Assembly (NCBI GenBank): GCA_947561715.1
Contig: OX387205.1
Coordinates: 191,001 to 255,000 of the forward strand
Direction of reading: 5' to 3'
Origin: Ascidia mentula
Taxonomy: Eukaryota > Chordata > Ascidiacea > Phlebobranchia > Ascidiidae
DNA length: 64,000 nt
Part shown: one piece after another, positions 21,101 to 32,100 of the stretch
How the letters are laid out: every line of letters begins with the position of its first letter
Position numbering within the stretch: the first letter of the stretch is position 1
Notes under the pieces: generated by a model
Told to the model about the DNA's origin: nothing
The model's input: only the letters and a program-made list of their open reading frames with translations
The model's database searches: none
Position numbers and translations under genes: made by a program

Positions 21101-21504
21101 TTCGGTTTTAACCAAATTCCATTTCGCCGAAATGACGGTGGTCGAGAGCACGGAGAAAACGACGCTGCTCTCTTTGCGCAACCAGATGTATTTACAAAGT
21201 GCCCGTGGACGTCTCTTGTACAAAAAGTGTGCACTTTAATTTTTTACTAAGTTTAAGATAAATGAATTTCATTACCCATGTTAATAAAATTGCTGTTTGA
21301 TTTTCAACACGTCAGGTATTAGGTAAAAAGGTGAGCACGTACAAATGAGTAGTATATAATGTATACACATAGTTATGTGCGCACGTTGTAATACTCCACC
21401 CCAATATCTTGCAGTTCTTTTAAAGTTACATTTTCCTCTGTCCATCCAGGTGCTTTTTGATTTTCTTGTGTTTCTTTCAAATTTAAGTACCACGCCCTAA
21501 CCAT
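15146..21504 (-). CDS. ADI1: Acireductone dioxygenase (methionine salvage)
   Basis: Metal-dependent dioxygenase that converts acireductone to the 2-keto acid precursor of methionine in the salvage pathway; cytosolic/nuclear cupin. Five exons: 21385-21504, 16246-16365, 16010-16107, 15809-15890 and 15146-15268, all phase-consistent, giving 180 aa (human 179). Exon 1 starts [17 protein letters not shown], the family's N-terminal pattern. Exon 2 gives [17 protein letters not shown]. Exon 3 carries the metal ligands in [24 protein letters not shown] (two His and one Glu). Exon 4 supplies the fourth ligand in [10 protein letters not shown]. Exon 5 ends [15 protein letters not shown]. All four ligands are present, so an active enzyme is expected. 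Donors after exons 1 and 2 are the weaker GTGCGC and GTGCCA. Intron 1 is about 5 kb and full of mobile elements; the other introns are about 100-540 bp. Confidence 0.92.
16618..17335. mobile_element. hAT-type MITE with 8-bp target duplication
   Basis: Starts TAGGGATGGGCAA and ends with the reverse complement TTGCCCATCCCTA. It is flanked by an exact 8-bp duplication GCCATTGA at 16610-16617 and 17336-17343. The 8-bp duplication and TAGGG-type ends are hAT hallmarks. The interior (718 bp) has only short frames and no transposase, so it is non-autonomous. Confidence 0.88.
17821..18702. mobile_element. Palindromic MITE, interrupted by another MITE
   Basis: The left arm 17821-17910 (GGGCTGTAACGTTAAGGC ... 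GACTGCAGCGGCAAA) is matched in reverse complement by 17956-18032, and the outer arm end continues at 18691-18702 (CGTTACAGCCCC). About 45 bp of loop separates the arms. The right arm is split by the element at 18036-18687. No clear target duplication was found at its ends. Confidence 0.8.
18036..18687. mobile_element. PIF/Harbinger-like MITE nested in the palindromic MITE
   Basis: Ends AGGCCCGTTTACAC and GTGTAAACGGGCCT are perfect inverted repeats, flanked by TAA at 18033-18035 and 18688-18690. A 3-bp TWA duplication is typical of PIF/Harbinger. Taking out the element plus one TAA restores the broken arm of the host palindrome. No transposase frame, 652 bp. Confidence 0.8.
18740..21142. mobile_element. 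Foldback element with inverted arrays of about 188-bp repeats
   Basis: The unique outer arms, about 18740-18950 and 20940-21142, are reverse complements (CCACCGTCATTTCGGCGAAA and its mate). Inside lie tandem units of about 188 bp: four and a half in one orientation (18949-19725) and six in the opposite one (19855-20940). The centre, 19726-19850, is unique. Two right-side units are about 232 bp because of an extra 45-bp piece (about 20020-20085 and 20625-20690). Mirror-image ORFs in the two arms are artefacts of the palindrome. No transposase is seen. Confidence 0.85.
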
Positions 21505-24300
21505 TTTTCCTGCTTATAAATCACCAGCTTAACCAACTTACTATATGCAGTCTGCATACAAGCACACCATAGCCTCTACTGAAGGCCTAAACATTAATTC
21601 AATGCAACGACACCTTCCGCTTTTACCCAACTCGTGACAACCAAATTGTAATCAGTTTGCTGATAGCGCAGCAGCTGGCACGTGGACGTCCTTTTTTCTC
21701 TTTTACAATCCAGCCCGTATTCGCGCCAGTTAATGGAACTTTTAAAGAACCACTTGACGTTGCCTTTGCAAGGATTGCGCAATTAAGAATGATATAAACT
21801 GCTGAGAACGTGCAGCTACTCATGCAGGACACTGGGGAAACCCAGTATGATTCGTAGCTGGAATACGTGCCCCCTTAAACCCATCAACCAGCATGACCGA
21901 AATGTCACGAAACAGACGAAAGGCCAGCATACAGCAAGGTATTCCATAGTCAATACAATGGCATACAAGACAGCAAATCATTCAAGAATTTCTCGTACAC
22001 AATAACAATATATAACATTGCTACACAGACTATACGAACAGGCACTACCTTAATTGACACATGAAAAAAGTTGCATAAGGTTGCAACAGGGTACTGCAAT
22101 CCAAAGGTTCTCAACCTTTTGAAGGTCAGATCCAATTCGAAAACAACTGTTGCAAACACATTGTGACGAAACAAATCTAATAGTTACACTCACCAGTCAT
22201 GTTGGCTGTACACTGAACACGTTTCAGCGCAAACGACACAGAAGTCGTCATACTACGACGACGTTGAGTCAGCCTGTGATATGGCAACCCGCGAAGCAGT
22301 TTGCATGCGTCAAATGCAATCGCTCTCATGCTACTGCGTATTATTTTGCGGCATGGTGACGGGCTTACCGTATTTTATTTGGTCTTTGTGATTTACATTT
22401 TGAATTTACGCAAGAAACAACTGATGCTGTATAATTATAGAAATTAAACAACACTCTTGGTTACACGATTGTCAAATCCTGACCCATTTGTCACACTTGG
22501 GTATTAACAGCTGTAACAAGGTACCAAGCATCAAGGATAAACAATAGTTGTGGATTTGGTTATAAATTTGATTTTCAAGAGTAGGGTTACTGGACTACGA
22601 CACTGTGGGTGTTAGCTTTAGTTTGGCGAAACTGATCGTCGTGATAGTTTTCAAACTTAGGACGACAAATCAATGCTAAATATGTTTTGCGCAAAAATCC
22701 CGAAAACGAGAAGAAAAAAAGGCCAAGCGAGCCGCGTCCATGCGCAGAGGCAGCTCATAGTGAAAACAAATGCTGTAATATAAATTTCTAGCCTATACGT
22801 TCCAAAACGTTGCCCTATGCGAGTAACCGTGCACATATGTATTCACATTTACCCGCGAATCAGCAATCAATCAAAAAAACTCATCAGTATTTGGGGAAGT
22901 CCCATTCACAAATTTTTGTATGTTTTTTTATAAGTTGGGCGATGAGATTGATTTTAAGGATAATATTGTACAAGTTCATGGAGAGAATTAAAAATAAAAA
23001 CTTATTATGTTGAAGGTTGATATGAAGTGCAGATGGGGGGTACTGTAGTTCCACTGATTGTATGATGGTCAATTTTTAGCGAACGCACGCGTGACGCAAC
23101 AATTTATTTCTGATGGTGGCGCAAAACCCATTTCAAGTGAGAATATATCCATTTTTAGAACATCCCTCTAATTCTCTTTTAGCAATGTTTGAAGTGACGA
23201 AGCTCTTTTACATGAGCAATTGAAGCGATCGCTCCTCCCGTTTTTGCGCAAGAGCGACGAAGCGCTCAATCCGTTCGAAGGAGGTGTATTGAATTCGCTT
23301 CGCTGTCAATCCACTATGGAGAACAGACAAATGCGAAGGGTTTTTGGTGTGCGCTTTTTTTCAGTTTGTCACATTGCATTAGATAAATGATAAACATTAA
23401 AAGACAATTGCTTCGCATATAGTTTAAAGTTGTTTTAGGTGTGGATCGTCCCACATTGCATGCAATGGAATGGATTCCAGCACACTTAAATCTTTTCAGT
23501 TTATTTCCATCGGAAACGGCTGCTGTTCAAGAGAATTTCGCCTATTTTTAGATGTTTGTTTATTTTACCACATTTTTGAGTCAATAAAAATTACCAAACC
23601 TCACATGTAAACACATGCGAATTATGGATTGGATTGAAATGTTCTAAATTGTCTCACTTGCGGCCGCACATGTGAATTTACTGACCGGAAGTAACTGGAA
23701 TTGTAAAGATACACGGCAGCTCCGGCGCCAACCACCGAACAGTCGATTCAGCACCTGTAAACGGTCATGGGTCGCCGCAAGCAGGCCGAACGAGAGGGCG
23801 CACCGGGGCCCATGCCAAACTAGGGAACCCACGAACACCATTGCTTTTCTCAAAAGTAAGGAATTTCTGTCGTAAAGGCTGGGTCCCACCCACAAGTTTT
23901 TGTAATCCCGAAACGAAAAGGTCCTCGCGACGGCACAACATTCCTTTTCTCGAATGACCAAATCTGCCAGGTACTGGCGTAACTCTATTTCAGATCGAGA
24001 CAAAGTCCAGTGAAACCCTCGGCGATCCCGGCTAGCAGACAAGGAAACGACGGCCAGATCACCAGCGAAGTTCTGCTCCATCCGCCACCAAATATACACG
24101 ACTTACCCACTGTCACACTGCGCAGAAGCGAGCCATGCTGGTTGGATCAAAATAAGTTCGCTGGTTCAGTTCAACAACCATTAGTTTTCGGTCTTCCCAG
24201 TAACCGCACTTAAAAGGGTTAAGAGCTTATTATAACTGAGCGGGTATAACTTACATAAACCCTCGCAAATTATAGAAATATCAAGTTTGTTTGAATGCGG
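21505..24300. other. Gene-poor region upstream of ADI1
   Basis: No exon of a family I recognise on either strand. It includes a short stretch near 22094-22130 (AAAGGTTCTCAACCTTTTG) that resembles hAT element ends, a self-complementary region near 23215-23300 (AGCGATCGCT and GAAGCG words), and the GC-rich island described separately. ADI1's promoter should lie just above 21504. Confidence 0.35.
23640..24200. other. GC-rich island with an unassigned 151-codon frame
   Basis: Clearly richer in G and C than its AT-rich surroundings. A minus-strand frame of 151 codons (23644-24099) encodes a product with YLADLVIREKECCAVAR and SFRDYKNLWVGPSLYD that I cannot place in a family. A donor-like GGGTAAGT occurs just upstream of it on the minus strand. 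It could be an exon of an unknown gene, an old insertion, or chance. Confidence 0.25.
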
Positions 24301-24306
24301 TTTATT
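24301..24306 (-). terminator. Polyadenylation signal of the lectin mosaic gene
   Basis: AATAAA on the minus strand, about 30 nt after the stop codon at 24336-24338. Confidence 0.6.
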
Positions 24307-24335
24307 GAACAAGCAATATATCACGATGGTCGAAG

Positions 24336-27300
24336 TTATGTACATCCGTTTGGCTGCCATCGTTGGTCTGCCACACATTCGACTTGAAATAAAACATCCC
24401 GGTTATTATTACAAGTAGCATTAAATGTGGTTCCGACTTGAAACGTGACTCCATTCAGAGCATCGATGATTGTTACGTCATCAGTAATATCATCTACTTT
24501 ACATCCCAACTCTGCATCAACAAGAATTATGCATGGGTGAAATTTGGGCAATACTGGAGGCCCAGGATGCATGCTTTACACAACAGCTGTTAACTTTCAT
24601 CTACAATTAAATTTGTAAATTCTACTTTAACTGGATGATTGATTTTGTGCATGTGGCAACTTGTATAAGCTGTCACTCATCCTGTTCAGCTAGTGCAGGG
24701 GTTCTAAAACTGGGGGCCCTAGGGGGGCGTGGAAAGTTGACAAGGTGGGGGAGTGCAAAAGTATAACACCCATCTAGTAACCAATCAGAGATCTATCCAT
24801 GATTAGTATTTTCTGTGTGCAGAAACCCTACGGTGAACTTAACCAAAGATTTAGCCGTCAACAGCTCCTCTTCAATTTAGTTACAATGGTGGCTGAGACG
24901 CGATAATGGTCATTTTGTTTACGAAAGTCCGGAGACAAAAGCACAGAACAAACTCAACTGTGCAGCCGAATTGCAATGTGCATTTTCATCCACAAAAACA
25001 CGTGGTTTAAAAAGAACAGACCTGTTCCTCCCAATGATGATTGATATTAAAAATGTAAAAGATGTTTATGAGGAGTGGGAGGTGCAAGATTTAATAAATG
25101 ATGTCAAGAGTCGCAACCAAGAAAGTTTAAGACTTGTTTGTCACATGTTCTTTCAGTAGATATGTTGTTTGTTATGTGTATTCTCTATATGAATAATCAT
25201 TATTTGAATAGGTGCACATGTGTGGAACAAGTTGGACTGTTTGTTTTCAATAATAAACATAACTTGACAACCACAATTTCAGAAATAGAGAAAAAAACAC
25301 CTAACATGTGGAGTTGGTTTGAAACTATGCATAAAAAATGCTGAAACCTCGGCATCTTGGTAGATTAGGAGGGTCCCATTGCAAGGTTTCATTGCAAATC
25401 GTTACAGCCGTTCCGTCAATTACAAAACCTTCGTCACATTCAAACACAATTCCAGTACCAAATACAAGACTTGTATCAGAAAGTAGCATTGACCCATTTT
25501 GAGGTTTTGTGATATTTTTGCAAGTCTGTGCATTTTCTGGCTCTGAAAAAAATATTTGGTTTTAGGTAAAAAACAACATGATTGAAAGTTTTATTTTTGG
25601 CAGAATGTGGTAATTTTCTTGTAAAAGTTTAAATAATCCACTAGTATATGCTCTGTCACTCTCACCATTTTCAACTATTTCATCACAAGTTTCCCCATGG
25701 AATCCATCTACACACGTGCAGTTAAACATGTCACCAACAGCTTCACAATTTCCATTGTTATTACATGGCTGACTGGTACAAGGATCTGTTGAAGTTACAC
25801 AGCAGTTGTACTTAAATGAGTTACAGAACATGTGGCTTGATTAAAAGTGTAGCCCCACCTGGTGGCTGAACATCAATGTCGCATATTGCACCAGTAAATT
25901 CTGATGGACAAGAACATGTGTAGGAATTCCCCACTATTTCACAACGACCTCCATTTGAACATGGCCCACTTGCACATGGATCAACGATTACTACAAAACA
26001 ATGTTTAACATTATGTGTCAACTCGATGTTGGGTTATCTGAAAAGTGTTTTTGAAGTCCCTTGTTGCAAGTATATTTAAAAAAAATTATGTTTGGTTAAT
26101 ACTAATGTTTGCAATTCTTATATCGTTTATTATGTCGAAATCACTGCATGATTTCAATGCTTGGGTCACGGGAATTTTGCAAAATAGAATTTTTAAAGTT
26201 TGGTCTCCTCAAAACAGGTTGGAAACAGTGTGACTAAACAATTTAATTAAAAACAAGGATTAGAAATTAAAACAAAACTATCCTGTCTCACCATTTCTGG
26301 CTTGAAGTGAAACATCACAATTTCTTCCAGTGAACTGATCAGCACACATGCAAAGATAATCATCACCCACACTTTCACATCTTGCATTGTTAGCACATGG
26401 TTCGCTTACACAATAGTCGATGACTGTTTATGACAAAACAATGATAATTTGCATATTTATCAACATGCTCATTGCCACTATGAACTACAGAAAATGAACT
26501 TACTAAATTCACAATTAGTCCCGAGATAGTTTGGCTGACAATGGCAAGCGTACCCATCCCTTGTACTTTGACACCTGCCTCCATTCAGGCATGGCAAACT
26601 TTGGCATTCACCTAAAGTTTTAATTAATGCTCAGAGAGAGACTTGACAATAGTTTAATGTTTAACGGAACTTACCAACTTCAAGTCTGTGTGATTGCCAT
26701 CCATCCTCAGTACAGTTTAACATAATCCTGTTTCTTACTGTACCATCATTAAACAATAGTCGATAAATTATTCTTTCGTTGATCAGAAATCTTGTTTTGT
26801 CAGCGGCATTGCTTGGACTTTCTATTTCTCCAGTTACATTACGTGAACCACAAGCAGTGTCTGGAATATTAAATATTAGTTATAATAAAAAGTTATTTAT
26901 TGCGAATCTGGATCCTTATCGATGTTACGGTAAACAGGTTTAGATATGTGTGAGTGGAACATATTCCAAGTAAGTCACAACAATAACTTACATCAACAAC
27001 AAAGTTGATCATAAGTTTACCAGTTAATTTAAAGTGAGACATTAGAGGAGCAACAGTTAGTGTCAGCGCATGACAAAAAAACAGTCACTCGTGAAATAAC
27101 TTCATTAATACAATACACAACAACATTTTCCGTTAAAGTTGAGTAAGGAGTACATGTACACTGAAATTGAATACAAATACAATATACTCACCAGTCTCAC
27201 AATTAAGACCTATGTAACCAGGTTGACATATACAACTGTATGTTGTCCCATTTGCCACACAGTTGCCTTCATTCACACATGGGTTACTGAAGCAAGGCTC

Positions 27301-29178
27301 AGTTGCAACTGGATACAAATTCATTGCACAAAAATTATTACATATAAAAACTAATTGTTGGGATGCAAGTTTAAACTGTGAGAATCTTATAATAACTTTA
27401 TGGCTGACAAAAAAATTGATAACAGACAACTTGTAACAACAAAATTTCAAGTCATTTGTCTTACAATGTTGTTTAATATTTATTTATTTTTTATTTTATT
27501 GAAATAAACAGGTAGCGATACCGCTGATGCCTATAAAGCAGGTGAAATGAATTTACTGTGTCAAACAACATCAAAAGACAAACCACATGGGATTTCATAC
27601 TTAAAGTTGTTGCAAATAGTTGCTAATTTTAGAATGTGACAAATCTTTAACAGCCTAATTTCACATCTTGGTAAAACATTTTTCCCACCATCAACTTCAC
27701 AGATGTAATAAAATTGAGAGTTGCAATTAACGTCATTCCATTTCCCAATGAAGGAAAGCAAAACCCCACAATCCTCACTCCCAGAATAATCATTTGGTTC
27801 CGTTGAGTCCCAGTTGTGGAACAAGGTAGGGTTCTGATACTGACTGTTAACCACAGAGCCGTCAACCCACTTCCATCTTGTTATGGTTGCGCCGGTCATT
27901 CCAAGGTAGAATGATATTCTGGAGTTTGTGCGAATGTGATGCTTTCGAACTTCAGAATAAACCTTTCCTTGGATGAGTGAATTCTTTAACATTGCCAAAG
28001 TGCCACCCATTACACCACAAGCCTCTGTGGCAGCATTGTAATTCAACTGCTGGTCTGTGTGGATTGTGTAAGCTTTGTTTCCATGAACTAAATAAAAAGA
28101 ACTTACTTTTCTAAATTAAAATATAGCTCCACAAATAAACCATGTCTTATGACATTCCTACAACAACGACAATGATGGAAAGACATCAGTTTCTAGTGAC
28201 CTAACATGCAGAGTTTACATCACAGGGCATACATGACAAATTTGGAACGCCATTCGTTGGATATGAAAGTTGAAAAACATTTTAGCTTATACATTCCATC
28301 ACTTCACATTTCTTTTCTTGTACCCAATCATGGTTTTATGCACTTTATATGGTTAAAATGAACAAAGAAGGTAAGTGGGAAGTACTTTAACAAGAGGGGT
28401 CACACAACCAAAAGGTATAAATTATTTGATGTAAACCATGCCTCTTACCAATCACACATGGTTGCAAGTTACAAACTAAAGTTTCTTCCCCATTTCCTGG
28501 ACATCCAACCTCAGCGTTACAAGTTCGAGTTCTGGTTTTCATTCCACCAGAACCACAGGAGATGGAACATCGCGAGTAAGATGACCACTCACTCCACTCT
28601 ACAACACATAATTTCATGTAGAAGTTCAACCATAAACATAGTTAATCTGGATACAACAAAGAAGTCGCGACAACGTTAGGATAGAACAACTTCTCGTTAA
28701 TGATGGCAGCAAGCAGAACATGTCGACACCTGATTTTATGGCAGTTGACTATTAATGAAAGATTGTTTTCTTTGACTCGCCTGTTGCCCCTCTGGCTAAC
28801 AGGGAGTCTGTAACAGATTTAGCAGAAAATGTTATGAATAATCCAGAGTTGTCTACATTTTTTTGATAAGCAATACTGAAAATGCCTGCAAACACAGGCA
28901 AATATATATAAATAAATGTTAAACATACAACTCAATATTATTTATAGTATGTTCAGATAACTATCACTTATTCCTTCCACAAAAACCCCACCTAATTTTA
29001 TTGAATCAAGTTGTTACCTGGGCATGGATCCAAATTACACGATTTTGTTTGCATTGTGTTGCCAGGACAACCGATACCACCAGGTGATCCCCCATTACAA
29101 GTTCGAAGTCTTGAACTTGATACGTTGTTTCCACATGTTGCTCGACAGCCTGACCACACCGACCACCCATTCCAAGCT
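24336..29178 (-). CDS. Module round 3 and C-terminal EGF/CCP tail
   Basis: Two TSP1 domains (29178-29021 with [10 protein letters not shown]; 28599-28449 with [15 protein letters not shown]) precede a lectin domain (28088-27670) with [14 protein letters not shown] and KWNDVNC. Then come an EGF (27309-27193), the third unnamed module (26862-26686, [13 protein letters not shown] ... [12 protein letters not shown]), four EGFs (26609-26506, 26422-26292, 25992-25861, 25787-25666), a canonical CCP (25544-25349) and a divergent final CCP (about 24550-24336). The extra TSP1 and EGFs suggest local exon duplication. Confidence 0.76.
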
Positions 29179-32100
29179 GGTTAAGACCAATAAATTTAGT
29201 GTAATAAAAAAGTTTCATTAACAATATTTAAAATTGCTGCTGTACACAATCACTTTAAAATGGCATTGTCTACTGAATAGATTTCTGGCTAGTTTAAGAA
29301 GTTGGGTCTAACATAAACTGGTCTAACATATGCAGATAAAATGAATGTCAATTAACAATAAACTATCAAAGCAAGGAAATCCTTACAAATTTGAAGTCTA
29401 CAGTTTTCTTCAGTATATCCTGCAGGACAGGAACAATGGAATGTTCCACCTCTAACTTCACACACTCCTCCATTCAGGCACGGTTCGCTTGCACACGGAT
29501 CAATAACTTAAAATAATTTAATTGGTTGTAGTTTTGTAAAACTTACAGCAAATGCCTTAAGTAAAAGTAGCTTGGGTTATAAAAACTTGCAAATGGAGTT
29601 TATAGAACGCTCACCATCCTGGCAGTTTATTCCAGTAAAGCCAGATGCACAAGTACAAACATACTTTGTCCCACTGTTCTTACAACTTCCACCATTACCA
29701 CAAGGTGAACTTCGACATGGTTCTGTTGAATCATTCAATTAATCTAATATAGTTTGGAATAAACTAATGGGTCTGTGTTGAACACTCAATTTTGGTTGGT
29801 TGTGTAATAAACTTTAACTGCCACCTGAACAATGTCAAGTTTGCAACTTATGACTTGGTCAGAACCAAACTTCATTGTCTTATACACACAGCCCAAATAT
29901 TGTGTTTGTGTTGTAACAGATTCCTTACCATTCTGACTTATCCACCCATCGGTTGTGCAAGTAAACTTAATGTAGTTTCTCACACTTCTATCATTAAACA
30001 GCATTCGATAAACAACAGAATCACCAACAAGGAATCTTGATTTTCCAACTGCATCTGCAGGGCTTTCAACCTCAGCCAATGTAAGGTTTGGAGCTCGACA
30101 AAAACTTTCTACAATATAATTTTAAGTAAGAACATGATTTGAAGCTATATATATTTCCAAGACAAACAATCCAGCCCAAATAACTGCTCTGAAATTCTTT
30201 GCAAACATACCGATTGTTTTAAAATATTTTAAGAGCAAACGTATAATAAATGAACATTTGTAAGTTACCTTGATCACAATCATTGCCGGTGAAACCAGAT
30301 GAGCATTCACAAATATAATTATTCCCATCTGCTTGACATTTTCCATCATTTTGGCAAGGATTGCTGAAGCATGGATCATCAGCAGCTTTAAAAACATGCA
30401 ATAAATATATTTGATCTCAGAAACAGAAATTGGGTTGACATCAAATCATACCATTTACTTCACAGATATAATAGCCCAAATTTGTACAAGCAAGGTCGTT
30501 CCAGTCCATTTTGTCTGAAAACATGCTACCACAGTCTTCTTCCTGACCAGCATCATTTGGTTCACCTGAACGCCAGTTTTGATAACTACTTTGTCTGTTT
30601 TGTGTGTCAACACGAGTAGTATCAAGCCACTGCCAATATCTGCTGTCCACACGGTTGAGTCCGAAAAATAAATTCACTCTGTTATTGGTGAGAGCATAAT
30701 GTTTGGCAACTTCCCTAGCAATAATTTCTTGGATTTCACTGCTTTTTATCATAGCCAGTCTCCCCATCTTGTTTGTGCAAACTTCTGTCGCTTGCTCGTG
30801 AGTTCGCATCTTATCAAAATGGACTGTGTACACTTTGTTGCCATGAACTGAAAATTGAAAATAAAAAGAAAAATTTTTTTTAATCAAAACCTATTTTTAC
30901 AGTGGAAATAATATACTATGGTTGTTTCTCAAGTAAATAAACACAAGAAAGGAGGAAATTCTCAACTGACTGAACGAAATAAAGCAAAGTGAATGAAAAT
31001 AATGAACAATATTCTACATTATGATACAATATGGGCTTTCATAAACTATTATATCTGAGTTAGAAGCTGTATAAATGCTCACCAAGCCTACACGGTGGTT
31101 TTATGCAAACTTTCCTCTGAAGTCTTACACCGGGACATTCAGTTGAGCCAGCTTGAGGATTCCGACAAGTTCTATTTCTTCTTATTTCTCCACCAAATCC
31201 ACAGGAAGTTGGACAACTTGCCCATGACGACCAATCACTCCACCCTGCATTGAACATTTTATTTTCACTCATAGATTAGAAAAAGAGTGTCATCAAGTGA
31301 AAGTTTTTTCACAGATTTCATCAGCTGGCTAAACTCAACACCTACCAGTAAATTGCTGCACAAATTCACAGTTTCTCCCAGTAAAACCATCACCACAATT
31401 GCACAAATATGAATTTCCATTTTCTTGGCAAACTCCATCATTCAAACAAATGCTGGCATTACAAACACTTTCACCTAAACCTGTGTATAAAAGTATTCCC
31501 GAAAATAACGAAATCCAACAGGTTTAATTTTCAGTGTTAGTGATTCAAAGGAATATGGGGATTTGACTGATTTCCTGATTTGTCCATATATGAATGTAGA
31601 CCATAAATCATACACTCAATGTGTTTAAATCAAGTTTAAACAATGGAGCTTAGAATCATGCATTCTCGTAGACAAGTGGATCTCAAATGCCTGATTTAAG
31701 CAACTTTGTCATAGATGAATGGAAACAGGATTTTTATAATCAAACACTTGTAAATTTATGTATGATCAAGGGTCTGTGATCTACAAACACTCAAATGGCT
31801 TATATATCACATGATCAGTAAAGATTACTTCTGTACCCCCCAACCCCCTAGAATAGACCAACGTTGAGAAACCTTGTCATGGATTTACAACTGGAATTAA
31901 GCGCAGAGACACAGAAAAAATACAACTGAAGAGTGTGATTTTTACAAACAATAAGTAAATTTATGACCGAACCCATGTTGTTACATCTCCACAGGATATT
32001 AACAAACATTTGTTGAACTCTTACCTAAACTTAAAGTATCCCAAGTTCCATCGCTTCTACATGTAAGTTTTACTCTATTGCGGACCTCACCATTGTCAAA

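Noticed and set aside
22094-22140. AAAGGTTCTCAACCTTTTG as a hAT end
   Set aside because: Resembles hAT termini but no partner end or target duplication found.
31800-31880. C-rich run in an intron of the mosaic gene
   Set aside because: Short homopolymer-like stretch without paired ends or coding potential.
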